DNA of 64,000 nt from Chryseobacterium sp. JM1 (GTDB lineage Bacteria; Bacteroidota; Bacteroidia; Flavobacteriales; Weeksellaceae), in NCBI RefSeq assembly GCF_000737715.1, contig NZ_JPRN01000002.1, positions 186,001 through 250,000 of the forward strand, given 5' to 3'. This document shows, in pieces, positions 1 to 8,987 of the stretch; the first letter of the stretch is position 1, and each line of letters begins with the position of its first letter. The notes under the pieces were generated by a model. It did not search any database and was not told where the DNA came from. It saw only the letters and a program-made list of their open reading frames with translations. The position numbers and the translations under genes were made by a program.

Positions 1-856
1 CCGTCTGCTGTCCGTATAAAGTTTGTGTTCCTGCGGAAAGCTGTGCTGTTTCATTGGTTCCGTGAAGGTCATACCAAAGGAAAAGTCCGTATCCACCGGT
101 TTTGGTTTGGCTGGCTAAGCTTGTTGTTGTAGAATTGGAAGTATTTCCCATCCATACGGCTGCAGGAGAAATCTGTGCTTTCGTAAGAGGGGGAACATTA
201 GGCGCAGAAAAAGTTCCATATGAGGCATTCCAGCTGTAATTGATAAAATCTCCCACTCTTAATCCGTTCCAGGAAAGTTTTGAGGCTGCGGGACCATAAT
301 AATAGAATGAAATGATTTTATCCGGAAGCAATGCTCTCAATTCCTGAACCAGCATCACAAAAGAGCTGTCATTGGGCTGGCCTGTTCCGTTTTGTCCGTA
401 ATCTGAGTATTCATCATCAAAATCGATTCCATCCAGACCATAAGTGTTTACCGTATGGGCAAGCTGCTGTGCAAAATCACGCGCTGCTTCACGGGTTGGA
501 AAATTACAGAACCCTGCTCCCTGATGATTTCCTAGAATCGTTAAAACCACTTTCATCCCTTTATCCTGAAGCGGTTTTATATACGTACTGGCATTGGTGA
601 GCACTTTGGTTACATTGTTATTATTGCTCAGGTAGGCTCTTCCGCGGGCAGCATCATAATTAATATTGGCAGCAAAAATATTGACGACATTAAACAGATA
701 ATTCCCTGAAGTCTGCAGCTTATAGGCTCCGGCATTCAGGATATTATTGTTATTCACCTCCACATAGCATATTCCCGTAGGATTAAGCTGCTGTGCATGA
801 AGCACAGGCATTGCATGGATGATCATGAGGATCAAAGTAGTAATGGCTTTTTTCAT
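1..856 (-). CDS. GH18 endo-beta-N-acetylglucosaminidase (EndoF1/EndoH type), 3' end cut by window
   Basis: The product should hydrolyse the bond between the two core GlcNAc residues of N-glycans, releasing high-mannose oligosaccharides outside the cell. Reading the minus strand from the ATG at 856 gives a Sec signal peptide ending near LHAQQ, then a GH18 barrel. The catalytic motif DGIDFDDE (residues 142-149, DxxDxDxE with Glu149 as acid) is present, followed by segments resembling Streptomyces EndoH (AQPNDSSF-like, DKIIS-like and SPAAVWMG-like blocks, from memory). The frame stays open to base 1, about where EndoH-type enzymes end, so only a short C-terminus is missing. Its place downstream of GH125, GH92 and GH130 genes fits an N-glycan locus. 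Substrate preference is inferred from the family and the neighbours. Confidence 0.88.
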   Translation of the reverse strand, partial: MKKAITTLILMIIHAMPVLHAQQLNPTGICYVEVNNNNILNAGAYKLQTSGNYLFNVVNIFAANINYDAARGRAYLSNNNNVTKVLTNASTYIKPLQDKGMKVVLTILGNHQGAGFCNFPTREAARDFAQQLAHTVNTYGLDGIDFDDEYSDYGQNGTGQPNDSSFVMLVQELRALLPDKIISFYYYGPAASKLSWNGLRVGDFINYSWNASYGTFSAPNVPPLTKAQISPAAVWMGNTSNSTTTSLASQTKTGGYGLFLWYDLHGTNETAQLSAGTQTLYGQQT

Positions 857-1038
857 AATGTTTTTTTTAAGTTATTTTGATGTATTTATATCTATTCATT
901 CTCTTCCAAAAAGAAGAAAAATGATCAGTTAATGCCTGAGAATTTCATAAGGTTTTCCCTCAATGAATTCTTTGTAAAACACTGCAACTAAAAAAACGGG
1001 AATAAAGGGCATGCTGCCGCCTTCTGCAAATATCGAGT
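857..1038 (-). other. Intergenic gap between GH125 and GH18 genes with a possible 27-codon ORF
   Basis: This 182-base gap contains no clear -7 box or terminator. On the minus strand an open frame from an ATG at 1012 to a stop at 929 encodes 27 residues, and the frame is open further upstream into the end of the GH125 gene. The segment reading AEGGSMPFIPV faintly recalls an M20 peptidase motif, but nothing else supports a gene, so it may be a decayed fragment or chance. Confidence 0.25.
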
Positions 1039-2466
1039 CTAAGTCAGTAAATCTTGATTCTCGTTAAAGGTTTTCCATAACAGTTCTCCGAATAATGTAT
1101 TGGCCCATGCAAACCATTCTCTGGTGAACTTTTTATCATTGTCTTTATGGAAGGACTCATGCATAAAGCCTGTTCCTCCATGGGTTTTCTGTAAAGTATC
1201 TATACACCATTTGATTTCCTTTCTGTCTTTCGTAGTAAGGGCTTTCATAATGATGCTCATTGGCCAGATCATATCAAGACCGATGTGTGGTCCACCGATT
1301 CCTTCTGCCAGTTTTCCTTTGAAAAAGAAAGGATTGTCTTCTGACCAAACGTAATTTCTGGTATTTATATAAACCGGATCATCAGCTTTTACCGCACCCA
1401 GATAAGGAAGGCCTAAAAGGCTTGGACAGTTGGCATCATCCATTAGATTATAACTCCCGAATCCATTGGTTTCGAAAGCATAAATCTTTCCATACTGAGG
1501 GTGATTGTAGATTCCGTATTTCTTAATAGCGGCGTCTACCTCATCAGCCAGACTGTTCAGCTGCTGAGCCAGCGCTTTGTCATTTTTGATCTGCGAAACC
1601 ATTTCTGCTGCCTGACGTAAACTCACAACTGCAAATAAATTGGAAGGAATAAGGAAAGCATAGATCGTAGCATCATCACTCGGACGGAACATAGAATTGA
1701 TCAGTCCTACAGGTTTTGTCGGATAACCGTAACCTCCCATCGGAATTCCGTCTGTAGCCCAGGCTGTCGTACGCTCGAACTGATAAGGGCCTAAACCGGT
1801 TTTTCTCTGCTGTTCTATGAAAGTCTGTAAGGTCAGTTTAATTCCCTGCAGCCAATTGTTATCAAAAGGTGTCGTATCTCCGGTAGTTTTCCAGAAGTGG
1901 TAAGCCAGACGAATCGGATAGCACAGTGAATCGATCTCCCATTTTCTTTCGTGGGTTCCGGGTTTCATATCCGTATGATCGTATTCTTTCCACTTGCTTA
2001 TTTTATTGTTATCGTTATAAAAAGCATTCGCATAAGGATCTTTCAGGATAAATTCGGTTTGTTTGTGAATCACTCCGGAGATGAGTTTGTGAAGTTTTTC
2101 ATCCTTCTTTGAGAACTGCAGGTATGGGAAAACCTGTGCAGAACTGTCCCGAAGCCACATAGCATCAATATCTCCCGTAATCACATAAGTGTCCGGAGTT
2201 CCATTAATTTCTTTATAAAAAACGGTGGTATCTAAAGTATTGGGAAAGCAGTTTTCAAAAAGCCACGACAGCTCTTTATTCTTCACTTTCTTTTTAAAAG
2301 CCTCAATTGCACTTTCTACCGCTTCACTTGTAAAATGTCTTTTATCTTTCGGAACGCGGACTACAGGGAAATTTTCTACGCTCAACGTTTTTGCGAAAAC
2401 ATTTTGAGTAAACATCAATCCTGCTCCTGCCAGTGCACTTGTCTTTATAAATTTTCTCCTTTCCAT
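1039..2466 (-). CDS. GH125 exo-alpha-1,6-mannosidase (DUF1237 family)
   Basis: Family members are inverting exo-alpha-1,6-mannosidases acting on N-glycan mannose. The 475-residue length fits the family, as do the blocks GDIDAMWLRDSSAQVFPYL (about residues 97-115) and MFRPSDDATIYAFLIPSN. The N-terminus begins MERRKFIKTSALAGAG, a twin-arginine-type signal (RRKFIK plus hydrophobic stretch), so periplasmic export by Tat is likely. The gene lies 30 bp downstream of the GH92 mannosidase gene and is probably co-transcribed. In context it would remove alpha-1,6-mannose branches that GH92 enzymes leave, exposing the Man-beta-1,4-GlcNAc core for the GH130 enzyme. Confidence 0.9.
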   Translation of the reverse strand: MERRKFIKTSALAGAGLMFTQNVFAKTLSVENFPVVRVPKDKRHFTSEAVESAIEAFKKKVKNKELSWLFENCFPNTLDTTVFYKEINGTPDTYVITGDIDAMWLRDSSAQVFPYLQFSKKDEKLHKLISGVIHKQTEFILKDPYANAFYNDNNKISKWKEYDHTDMKPGTHERKWEIDSLCYPIRLAYHFWKTTGDTTPFDNNWLQGIKLTLQTFIEQQRKTGLGPYQFERTTAWATDGIPMGGYGYPTKPVGLINSMFRPSDDATIYAFLIPSNLFAVVSLRQAAEMVSQIKNDKALAQQLNSLADEVDAAIKKYGIYNHPQYGKIYAFETNGFGSYNLMDDANCPSLLGLPYLGAVKADDPVYINTRNYVWSEDNPFFFKGKLAEGIGGPHIGLDMIWPMSIIMKALTTKDRKEIKWCIDTLQKTHGGTGFMHESFHKDNDKKFTREWFAWANTLFGELLWKTFNENQDLLT

Positions 2467-2496
2467 TATACTTTTATATTTCGTTATTTTTTTGAT

Positions 2497-4737
2497 CTAT
2501 TTTACAGGCTTGCTTCCCATCACAAATTTCAGTTCGCCCCCATTCATAATATCGCTGTGATTGATTTCCCAGCTTTTGAATTCTTTTCCGTTCAGGAACA
2601 TTTTCTGAACATAAATATTTTTATCCGAGATCTTCTCTGCAATGACTGTGAAGGTTTTTCCATTCTCCAGTTTTAAGGCTACTTTCGGAAATTGTGGTGC
2701 ACCAATGGCGTATACAGGTTTTCCGGGAGTCACCGGATAGAATCCTAATGAAGAGAAAATATACCATGCAGACATCTGACCGCAGTCTTCATTATTGACA
2801 ATACCGTCCGGTTTTGCTGCGTACATATTATCGCGGATGAATTTGATCATTTTCTGAGTTTTGTAAGGAGCTCCTGCGTAGTTGTACAGGTAAGGAACAT
2901 GATGTCCCGGTTCGTCACCGAATCCCAGAGAACCGATGAATCCTGAAATATCTACATGCTGCTCACCGATCATTTTAAGTTCTTCGGTAAAGGTTTTATC
3001 CAGTTTTTCTTCAAATCCTTTTTTTCCTCCGTATAAATTCATCATTTCATCGATCTGATGAGGAACGAAGAAATCGTAAGCCCAAATATTTCCGGATACC
3101 CAGTGCGGCTGAAGTTTTTTCCAGTCGTTGAGCGTAAAATCAGGAAGGAATTCTCCGTTTTTCTGTCTTGGCCAGAAATGTTTATTTTCTTTGTTGAAGG
3201 TGTTAAGGAAGCTCATAGAACGTTTCTTATACACTTCCGCTTCGTCTTTTTTACCTAATTTTTCAGCAAGCTGCTGAATGCACCAGTCGTCGTACGCATA
3301 TTCCAGCGTTGCAGAAACTGAAGCTCCGTTTTCTGATGGGGTGTAGCCTAATTTAATATAATCATTAAGGCCTCCTCCGCCATCGCTGCTGCTCATTTTG
3401 TCTGTTAAAGAAGCATCTTTCATCGCGGCAAATGCTTTCTCCTCATCAATTCCCGGCACCCCTTTGGAAATCGCGTCCCAAATTACCGACACACTGTGGT
3501 AACCGAGCATACAGAAGTTATCGTATCCACACAATTCCCAGATCGGCATGTGGTCTTTACGGTCTGTGTATCTGCTGATCAGAGAGTTGGCGAATTCTTT
3601 TGTATGTTTCTGATCCATAATGGTCAGCAAAGGGTGAGTTGCTCTGAAACCATCCCAGTAGGAATATGTACTGTAGTTCGTAAACCATTTGGTATTCATG
3701 TTTTCCTGAGCGGCGACATAATCTCCATTGGTATCCATATACAGATTAGGCGCAATGAATGTATGATACACTCCGGTATAGAAGATTTTTCTCTGGTCAT
3801 CCGTACCACCCGTCACCTGGAATCTGTTGATAAGATCTCTCCAGGTATTCTGAGCTTTTTCTTTAGCCTGTGCAAAATTTACATTCTTAGCTTCTGCATC
3901 AAAGTTTTCCTGAGCACCTTCCGTACTTACGGGAGATAGAGAAACTTTTACTTCAATGCTTTCATTCTCTTCAGTTGAAAATCTCACGAAAGCTTTGGCA
4001 TCTTTGGCAAGAGCAATTTTTTCGTTCTCTTTTAATTTTCCTTCAGCATAAGTTCCATAGGATTTAAACGGTTTTGAAAATTCCATTACGAAATAAGCAA
4101 AACGTTTTCCGCCCCAGCCGTTGCTGTAGCAGTATCCTTTGATTTTATTATTTCCTTCTATGCTTACCAGTGTATGGTAAATATTCCCGAAGATTTTATT
4201 GGTAGGATCAATGATGACATTAGATTCCTCACTTTTTGGGAACGTATATTTATGGAAACCTACTCTCGGAGAAGCGGTCAGCTCGGCTTTAATTCCATAG
4301 CTGTCCAACATTACGGAATAATATCCCGGTGAAGCGATTTCTCTTTCGTGGCTGAATGTAGAACGGTAGCCACTTTCCGGTTGGTCTTCCGAACCCGGAA
4401 GCATCTTTATTTTCCCGACGGTTGGCATTACTAAAATATCTCCAAGATCTGCCCAGCCTGTTCCGCTAAGATGATTATGACTGAATCCCATAATGGTTTT
4501 ACTGCTGTAATGATACCCTGAACACCAGTCCCAGTCGCCACTTTTGGTATTCTGATCCGGGCTGAGCTGGATCATTCCAAAAGGTGTAGTTGCTCCGGGA
4601 AAGGTATGGCCGTGCCCTCCTGTTCCTATGAAAGGATCTACCCATGAAAGGACATCATCTTTCCGCTGCTGGGCATTTCCAACATGAGAAAACAGGATCA
4701 TTGATAAAAATATAAGCAGTTCTTTTTTCATAATCAT
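2497..4737 (-). CDS. GH92 alpha-mannosidase (Ca-dependent, probably alpha-1,2)
   Basis: GH92 enzymes are calcium-dependent exo-alpha-mannosidases, mostly alpha-1,2, that trim high-mannose N-glycans. The 746-residue product has a Sec signal peptide ending NAQQ, then the family hallmark WVDPFIGTGGHGHTFPGA (about 32-49). Further hallmarks are GDEPGHHVPYLYN (about 600) and NEDCGQMSAWYIFSSLGFYP (about 646-665). The acidic residues in these last two blocks are where the family's catalytic acid and base groups are found. The alternative start at the third codon (4731) is equally possible. Predicted location is periplasm or cell surface. Linkage specificity cannot be told from sequence alone. Confidence 0.93.
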   Translation of the reverse strand: MIMKKELLIFLSMILFSHVGNAQQRKDDVLSWVDPFIGTGGHGHTFPGATTPFGMIQLSPDQNTKSGDWDWCSGYHYSSKTIMGFSHNHLSGTGWADLGDILVMPTVGKIKMLPGSEDQPESGYRSTFSHEREIASPGYYSVMLDSYGIKAELTASPRVGFHKYTFPKSEESNVIIDPTNKIFGNIYHTLVSIEGNNKIKGYCYSNGWGGKRFAYFVMEFSKPFKSYGTYAEGKLKENEKIALAKDAKAFVRFSTEENESIEVKVSLSPVSTEGAQENFDAEAKNVNFAQAKEKAQNTWRDLINRFQVTGGTDDQRKIFYTGVYHTFIAPNLYMDTNGDYVAAQENMNTKWFTNYSTYSYWDGFRATHPLLTIMDQKHTKEFANSLISRYTDRKDHMPIWELCGYDNFCMLGYHSVSVIWDAISKGVPGIDEEKAFAAMKDASLTDKMSSSDGGGGLNDYIKLGYTPSENGASVSATLEYAYDDWCIQQLAEKLGKKDEAEVYKKRSMSFLNTFNKENKHFWPRQKNGEFLPDFTLNDWKKLQPHWVSGNIWAYDFFVPHQIDEMMNLYGGKKGFEEKLDKTFTEELKMIGEQHVDISGFIGSLGFGDEPGHHVPYLYNYAGAPYKTQKMIKFIRDNMYAAKPDGIVNNEDCGQMSAWYIFSSLGFYPVTPGKPVYAIGAPQFPKVALKLENGKTFTVIAEKISDKNIYVQKMFLNGKEFKSWEINHSDIMNGGELKFVMGSKPVK

Positions 4738-4860
4738 AATAGGGAAATCTTAAAAATTTCTCAAGATAGGAGTTTATTTAACAATATAAAAACCGAAACA
4801 ATGATTTCAACGAGCAGGAAAATAAAGTTGACCGGCATATTCTTTATATTTTGAATCAGC

Positions 4861-5832
4861 TTACAGCGAATTCTTTTTCATAAAATCAATAATTTCAGAA
4901 ATATATCCAAACGCAATGGCCACAACAGTATCCGCTGCTCCATAATATACGGTTACCTTATCTCCTTCCGAAAGGGCAGCACATGGGAACACCACATTGG
5001 GAATATCTCCTGTAAGTTCATACAGTTCTGCCGGAGCCAGTAAATAAGGTTTCGTTCTGTACAGTACTTTCGACGGATCTTCAAGGTCTAGCAGCGATGC
5101 TCCCATAGAATAACGGAACCCTCTGCAGGTATTGATTACTCCATGATAGAAAAGCAGCCATCCTTCATCCGTTTTAATAGGAACAGGTCCTGCTCCTATC
5201 TTTGTACACTGCCACGCACTGTCTTCAAAAGGTGCTACTTTCATCACACAACGGTGCTCGCCCCAGTATTTCATATCCGGGCTGTAGCTGATGTAGATAT
5301 CTCCGAAAGGCGTATGTCCGTTATCACTAGGTCTGCTCAGCATAGCATATTTACCGTCTATTTTTTCAGGGAAAAGAACTCCGTTTCTGTTGAAAGGAAG
5401 AAATGCATTTTCGCACTGAAAGAATTCTTTAAAATCAAAAGTATAGGCTATTCCGATCGTTGGGCCATGATATCCGTTACACCATGTGATCCAGTAGCGG
5501 TCTTCTATAAAGGCAACACGGGGGTCGTATTTATAGTCAGATTCTATCATTTCAGTATTTCCGGCTTTCATATCAATAGGGTCATGATTGATCTCCCAAT
5601 TGATCCCATCCTTACTGAAACCTGCAAAAATATTCATCTGCACGGCTTTATTATCGCAACGGAAAACTCCCGCGAACCCATCTTCAAAAGGAACCACCGC
5701 ACTGTTAAAAATGCTGTTGGACGTAGGGATTGCATATCTGTTGATAATCGGATTTGCAGAGTAACGCCACATGATATCCCGGCTGTCTTCCGGACGATCC
5801 TGCCAAGGGATCTTTGCTGGTTGAAATGTCAT
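4861..5832 (-). CDS. GH130 beta-mannoside phosphorylase, likely Man-beta-1,4-GlcNAc phosphorylase
   Basis: GH130 enzymes phosphorolyse beta-1,4-mannosides. The subgroup found next to N-glycan genes (such as Bacteroides BT1033) converts Man-beta-1,4-GlcNAc plus phosphate into mannose-1-phosphate and GlcNAc. This 323-residue protein has no signal peptide, so it should be cytoplasmic. The five-bladed propeller family blocks are visible: [26 protein letters not shown] (Asp103, matching the family's catalytic Asp near 104), IGAGPVPI and GWLLFYHGV. It lies 39 bp downstream of the MFS transporter gene, which would bring in its disaccharide substrate. The GlcNAc rather than glucose acceptor is inferred from the locus. 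Confidence 0.9.
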   Translation of the reverse strand: MTFQPAKIPWQDRPEDSRDIMWRYSANPIINRYAIPTSNSIFNSAVVPFEDGFAGVFRCDNKAVQMNIFAGFSKDGINWEINHDPIDMKAGNTEMIESDYKYDPRVAFIEDRYWITWCNGYHGPTIGIAYTFDFKEFFQCENAFLPFNRNGVLFPEKIDGKYAMLSRPSDNGHTPFGDIYISYSPDMKYWGEHRCVMKVAPFEDSAWQCTKIGAGPVPIKTDEGWLLFYHGVINTCRGFRYSMGASLLDLEDPSKVLYRTKPYLLAPAELYELTGDIPNVVFPCAALSEGDKVTVYYGAADTVVAIAFGYISEIIDFMKKNSL

Positions 5833-5871
5833 AAAGTATTTTTACTTTTATTTGTATGTTTAATGAATGAT

Positions 5872-7164
5872 TTAATGTTCTTTCGGCTGATCAGGATAAG
5901 AGAAAGGAACAAGTAATGTCACGACAAAAGCCGGTATGGTAGCAATCAGAACCCAGATAAAAAACATCTTGTATCCTATCCAGTCACTGATCATTCCGCT
6001 GAACATTCCGGGAATCATTACCCCAAGATTCATAATCCCGGTTGCAAAAGCATAATGAGCGGTTTTATGTTCACCCGGCGCGATCTGCTGCATGATGTAA
6101 AGCATCAGCCCTACAAAACCGAATCCGTAACCAAAATATTCCACTACGACGGCAATTCCAACCGGAAGCAGTTCTGTCGGCTGGAAATAGGCCAGTAATG
6201 CATAGACTACAAATGGAATATTAAAGGCCGAACACAGCCATATCAGCGATCTTTTCAGTCCTCTGGCAGCAATGAAATAACCGGCCAGTACAGATCCTAA
6301 AATAAATGCCGCTGAACCGTAGGTCCCATAAATAAGTCCAATCTCTGAAGTAGACAATCCCAGCCCACCTGAAGTTCTAGGAGCTTTGAAAAATAAAGGG
6401 GCAATTTTGATCGCAAATCCTTCCGCAAAACGGTAGAGGATAATGAAGAGGACGGCCCACATGATGTTTTTCTTTTTGAAGAAAGAGATGATCACTTCCA
6501 GCAGCTCTTTACGAATGTTTCCTGCTTTTCTGGTTTCTTTTTCCTGTTTATTTTCTTTCGGTAAAACAGCATAATGGTAAATAGCCAACACCAAAAACAG
6601 AAAGCCATAAATACCCATGATGATCATCCAGGCATTGACAACTCCTTTTGTTTTTTCTAAAACGCCGGCAAAATAAACCAGAACTCCGCTGCTTATGATT
6701 TTGGCAAGATTGTAAAAAGCTCCCTGCCAGCCAATGTATTTAGCCTGTTCTTTGTTCGTTAAAAAATTGATGTAGGTTCCGTCTGCAGCAATGTCATGCG
6801 TGGCACCACAAAATGCGACCACCGCAAAAAGGGCAATGCTGTATTTAAAAAAATCCGGCAAAGGCAGCGTTAATGCAACCAAAGCAAACAGAATTCCTAT
6901 AGCAAACTGAGTGGCAACAACAAAGAACTTTTTAGTCTTATAGATCTCCAGAAAAGGGCTCCAGAGAGGTTTTAAGGTCCATGAAAACATAATAAGTGCC
7001 GTCCAGAATGTAATTTTGGAATCTGAAACACCCATATCCTTATACATAATTCCGGAAACCGCATTAATGGTCACAAAGGGTATTCCCATTGCAAAATATA
7101 ATGTGGAGATCCAGAAGATCGGCTTTACTGAGCGAATTTCAGACTTATTATTTCCCATATTCAA
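5872..7164 (-). CDS. MFS sugar transporter of the N-glycan locus
   Basis: A 430-residue polytopic membrane protein with about 12 hydrophobic segments and an AmpG/SLC33-like major facilitator character. The N-terminal region IFWISTLYFAMGIPFVTINAV and the motif THDIAADGTYINFL (about residue 122) resemble that group. By position between susD and the GH130 gene it most likely carries Man-GlcNAc, or another trimmed core disaccharide, across the inner membrane. A comparable MFS-GH130 pairing is known in Bacteroides N-glycan loci. The gene is separated from susD by a MITE-like insertion that could weaken co-transcription. The substrate is an inference from context. Confidence 0.82.
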   Translation of the reverse strand: MNMGNNKSEIRSVKPIFWISTLYFAMGIPFVTINAVSGIMYKDMGVSDSKITFWTALIMFSWTLKPLWSPFLEIYKTKKFFVVATQFAIGILFALVALTLPLPDFFKYSIALFAVVAFCGATHDIAADGTYINFLTNKEQAKYIGWQGAFYNLAKIISSGVLVYFAGVLEKTKGVVNAWMIIMGIYGFLFLVLAIYHYAVLPKENKQEKETRKAGNIRKELLEVIISFFKKKNIMWAVLFIILYRFAEGFAIKIAPLFFKAPRTSGGLGLSTSEIGLIYGTYGSAAFILGSVLAGYFIAARGLKRSLIWLCSAFNIPFVVYALLAYFQPTELLPVGIAVVVEYFGYGFGFVGLMLYIMQQIAPGEHKTAHYAFATGIMNLGVMIPGMFSGMISDWIGYKMFFIWVLIATIPAFVVTLLVPFSYPDQPKEH

Positions 7165-7182
7165 ATTAAAATAGTAAAGAAA

Positions 7183-7318
7183 AGAGGACCTCTCAAAAGT
7201 GGCATTCCGGATTGAAACGAAACTAAAATTGAAGAATTCTGAAACAAACGTTTTAAGAAATTTCTCCTCCCGGAATGAAAAAAACCAAATTAAATCTAAC
7301 TTTTGAGATGGCCTCTCT
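7183..7318. mobile_element. MITE-like element with terminal inverted repeats
   Basis: About 136 bp bounded by AGAGGACCTCTCAAAAGT (7183-7200) and, inverted, ACTTTTGAGATGGCCTCT (7299-7316), matching at 16 of 18 positions. A second nested inverted pair, CATTCCGG near 7203 and CCGGAATG near 7269, lies inside. There is no coding capacity. The ends look like IS terminal repeats (GAG...TCTCAAAAGT type), so this is probably a non-autonomous insertion-sequence derivative lying between the susD and MFS genes. It could also act as a transcript hairpin. No target-site duplication is obvious by eye. Confidence 0.6.
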
Positions 7319-7346
7319 ATCTTTATTTTTGATCTGCTTAAAATTA

Positions 7347-8972
7347 TTACTTTTTATCCCACCACAGTTTGGTGCCTCCGTTGTCAGGACCGCCTAATTG
7401 CTGAACTGCCTGTGCGTAATTAAAAGTTGAATTTTTGGTATCATTGGTGAACGGAACTCTTCTGATCATCTGATCTGTATTGATTAATCCGCCACTATCA
7501 TTTTTTCTCACTTTGAATAAAACCGGATAACCTGTTCTTCTCTGTTCAGCCCATGCTTCAGGACCGTCCGGATAAAGAGCCAGCCATTTTTGAGTGATGA
7601 TTCTTTCCAGTTTCTTTTCGTTAGAATCGCTACTCTTCCATGCAATTGTAATCGTGCTTAATTGTGGATCTCCGGCCAGTACATTATTATCTGTATTTTT
7701 AGGATCAATATAAGGAGCTTCTGTAGAAACACCATCCGCAAGGTAAGTAGCTACATCGGAACTTTTACCCCATTCCCCAAAAGACTGGCTGACACCCGCC
7801 TGATAATTGGCCTGTATATCACCTGCCCCCGAATAACCTCTCAAGGCTGCTTCAGCTTTTAGAAACCAGGTTTCAGCAGCCGTAAACAATTTGAACTTTC
7901 CGTTTACACCGGAAAAATAATCTCCGCTGGCTGCTCTTGCTGCAGGTTGAGAATAACCGCCATAAGTAGGTTGTCCATTTATTAAATTAATCCCTTGACG
8001 TATTCCTATGTATTGTCCTTTAACCGCATTATCAGTTGCCGGGTTGGCATACGCAGGAAGTCTTGGGTCCTTGAAGCCATTCATATAAGCCATGATGGGT
8101 GCTCCTATAGAACAGTCACCCCACGAATAGATAATAAAACTTAATTCGTGCTGCCCAACGCTTATCAATGCATTGTCTGAATTATCAGATATCAATCCTG
8201 CGGATGAGGCCAGCGCTTCTTCAGCATATTGTTTTGATTTTGCGGGATCAGCATAGCTCATACGCAACGCAAATCTCAGTTTAAGAGAGTTGGCCAATTT
8301 TGCCCATTTTGCTATATCTCCACCATAAATCAAGTCTGATTTTTTCACAACACTTTTATCTTCTACATTCTGCGTCGCTGAAGTATTTTGTACTTTTTGC
8401 AAATCAGCAATGGCAGCGGTAAGATCATGAATGAAATTGTTGTAGGCGTCCTGCTGAGAATCGAAATCTGTAATGCCGTTTGCATTAGGGGTGTCATACT
8501 TGCTGTACACCACCGGTCCGTGACGATCTGAAACTCTTGCTGCCATAAGAATTTTCAATACTTTTTTCATCGCAAAAGTGGCTGTGAAATCTATCCCGGC
8601 ATAGTATGATTTTGCTGCACCATCAATGACAATAGAATTATTAAAGACATCCCGCTGTCTTGCGATGATTCTGTTGTTCCAGCCATCCATCATTAAATAG
8701 GTAAGATTATTGGTCCCCCCATTAAACTGTGATGCTGTACTGAACATTCCACTATACATATCTGCATTGAGGTTGGTGGCTAACTGATAATCTGCCTGAA
8801 AACCTCTTTGTATGGCTTTCATAGGTTCTGTAATAGCTGTAAAATCTGCATAAAAATTTTCCGGCCCTCCTACTTTTTGCTGATTAAACTCTTCAAAGTC
8901 TCCGATACAGCTGGAGGCAGAAAAAAGCACGGCTACTCCAAGTATATAAGTTTTAAAATTAATTATTTTCAT
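7347..8972 (-). CDS. SusD/RagB-like outer-membrane glycan-binding lipoprotein
   Basis: A 541-residue SusD-family protein of the SusD-like-2 type. It starts with a signal peptide ending SASSC, whose cysteine (residue 22) is the lipidation site. The body has the helical TPR-like pattern and a C-terminal QKWLALYPDGPEAWAEQRRTGYP block typical of the family. SusD lipoproteins cap the partner SusC barrel on the cell surface and capture glycan fragments. The gene follows susC by only 15 bp, the usual order. In this locus the ligand is inferred to be the high-mannose N-glycan released by the GH18 enzyme. Confidence 0.93.
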   Translation of the reverse strand: MKIINFKTYILGVAVLFSASSCIGDFEEFNQQKVGGPENFYADFTAITEPMKAIQRGFQADYQLATNLNADMYSGMFSTASQFNGGTNNLTYLMMDGWNNRIIARQRDVFNNSIVIDGAAKSYYAGIDFTATFAMKKVLKILMAARVSDRHGPVVYSKYDTPNANGITDFDSQQDAYNNFIHDLTAAIADLQKVQNTSATQNVEDKSVVKKSDLIYGGDIAKWAKLANSLKLRFALRMSYADPAKSKQYAEEALASSAGLISDNSDNALISVGQHELSFIIYSWGDCSIGAPIMAYMNGFKDPRLPAYANPATDNAVKGQYIGIRQGINLINGQPTYGGYSQPAARAASGDYFSGVNGKFKLFTAAETWFLKAEAALRGYSGAGDIQANYQAGVSQSFGEWGKSSDVATYLADGVSTEAPYIDPKNTDNNVLAGDPQLSTITIAWKSSDSNEKKLERIITQKWLALYPDGPEAWAEQRRTGYPVLFKVRKNDSGGLINTDQMIRRVPFTNDTKNSTFNYAQAVQQLGGPDNGGTKLWWDKK

Positions 8973-8987
8973 TTCAGTATTGTATAT

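Noticed and set aside
331..600. An 89-codon plus-strand open frame
   Set aside because: It lies wholly antisense to the well-supported GH18 gene and shows no domain or start signal.
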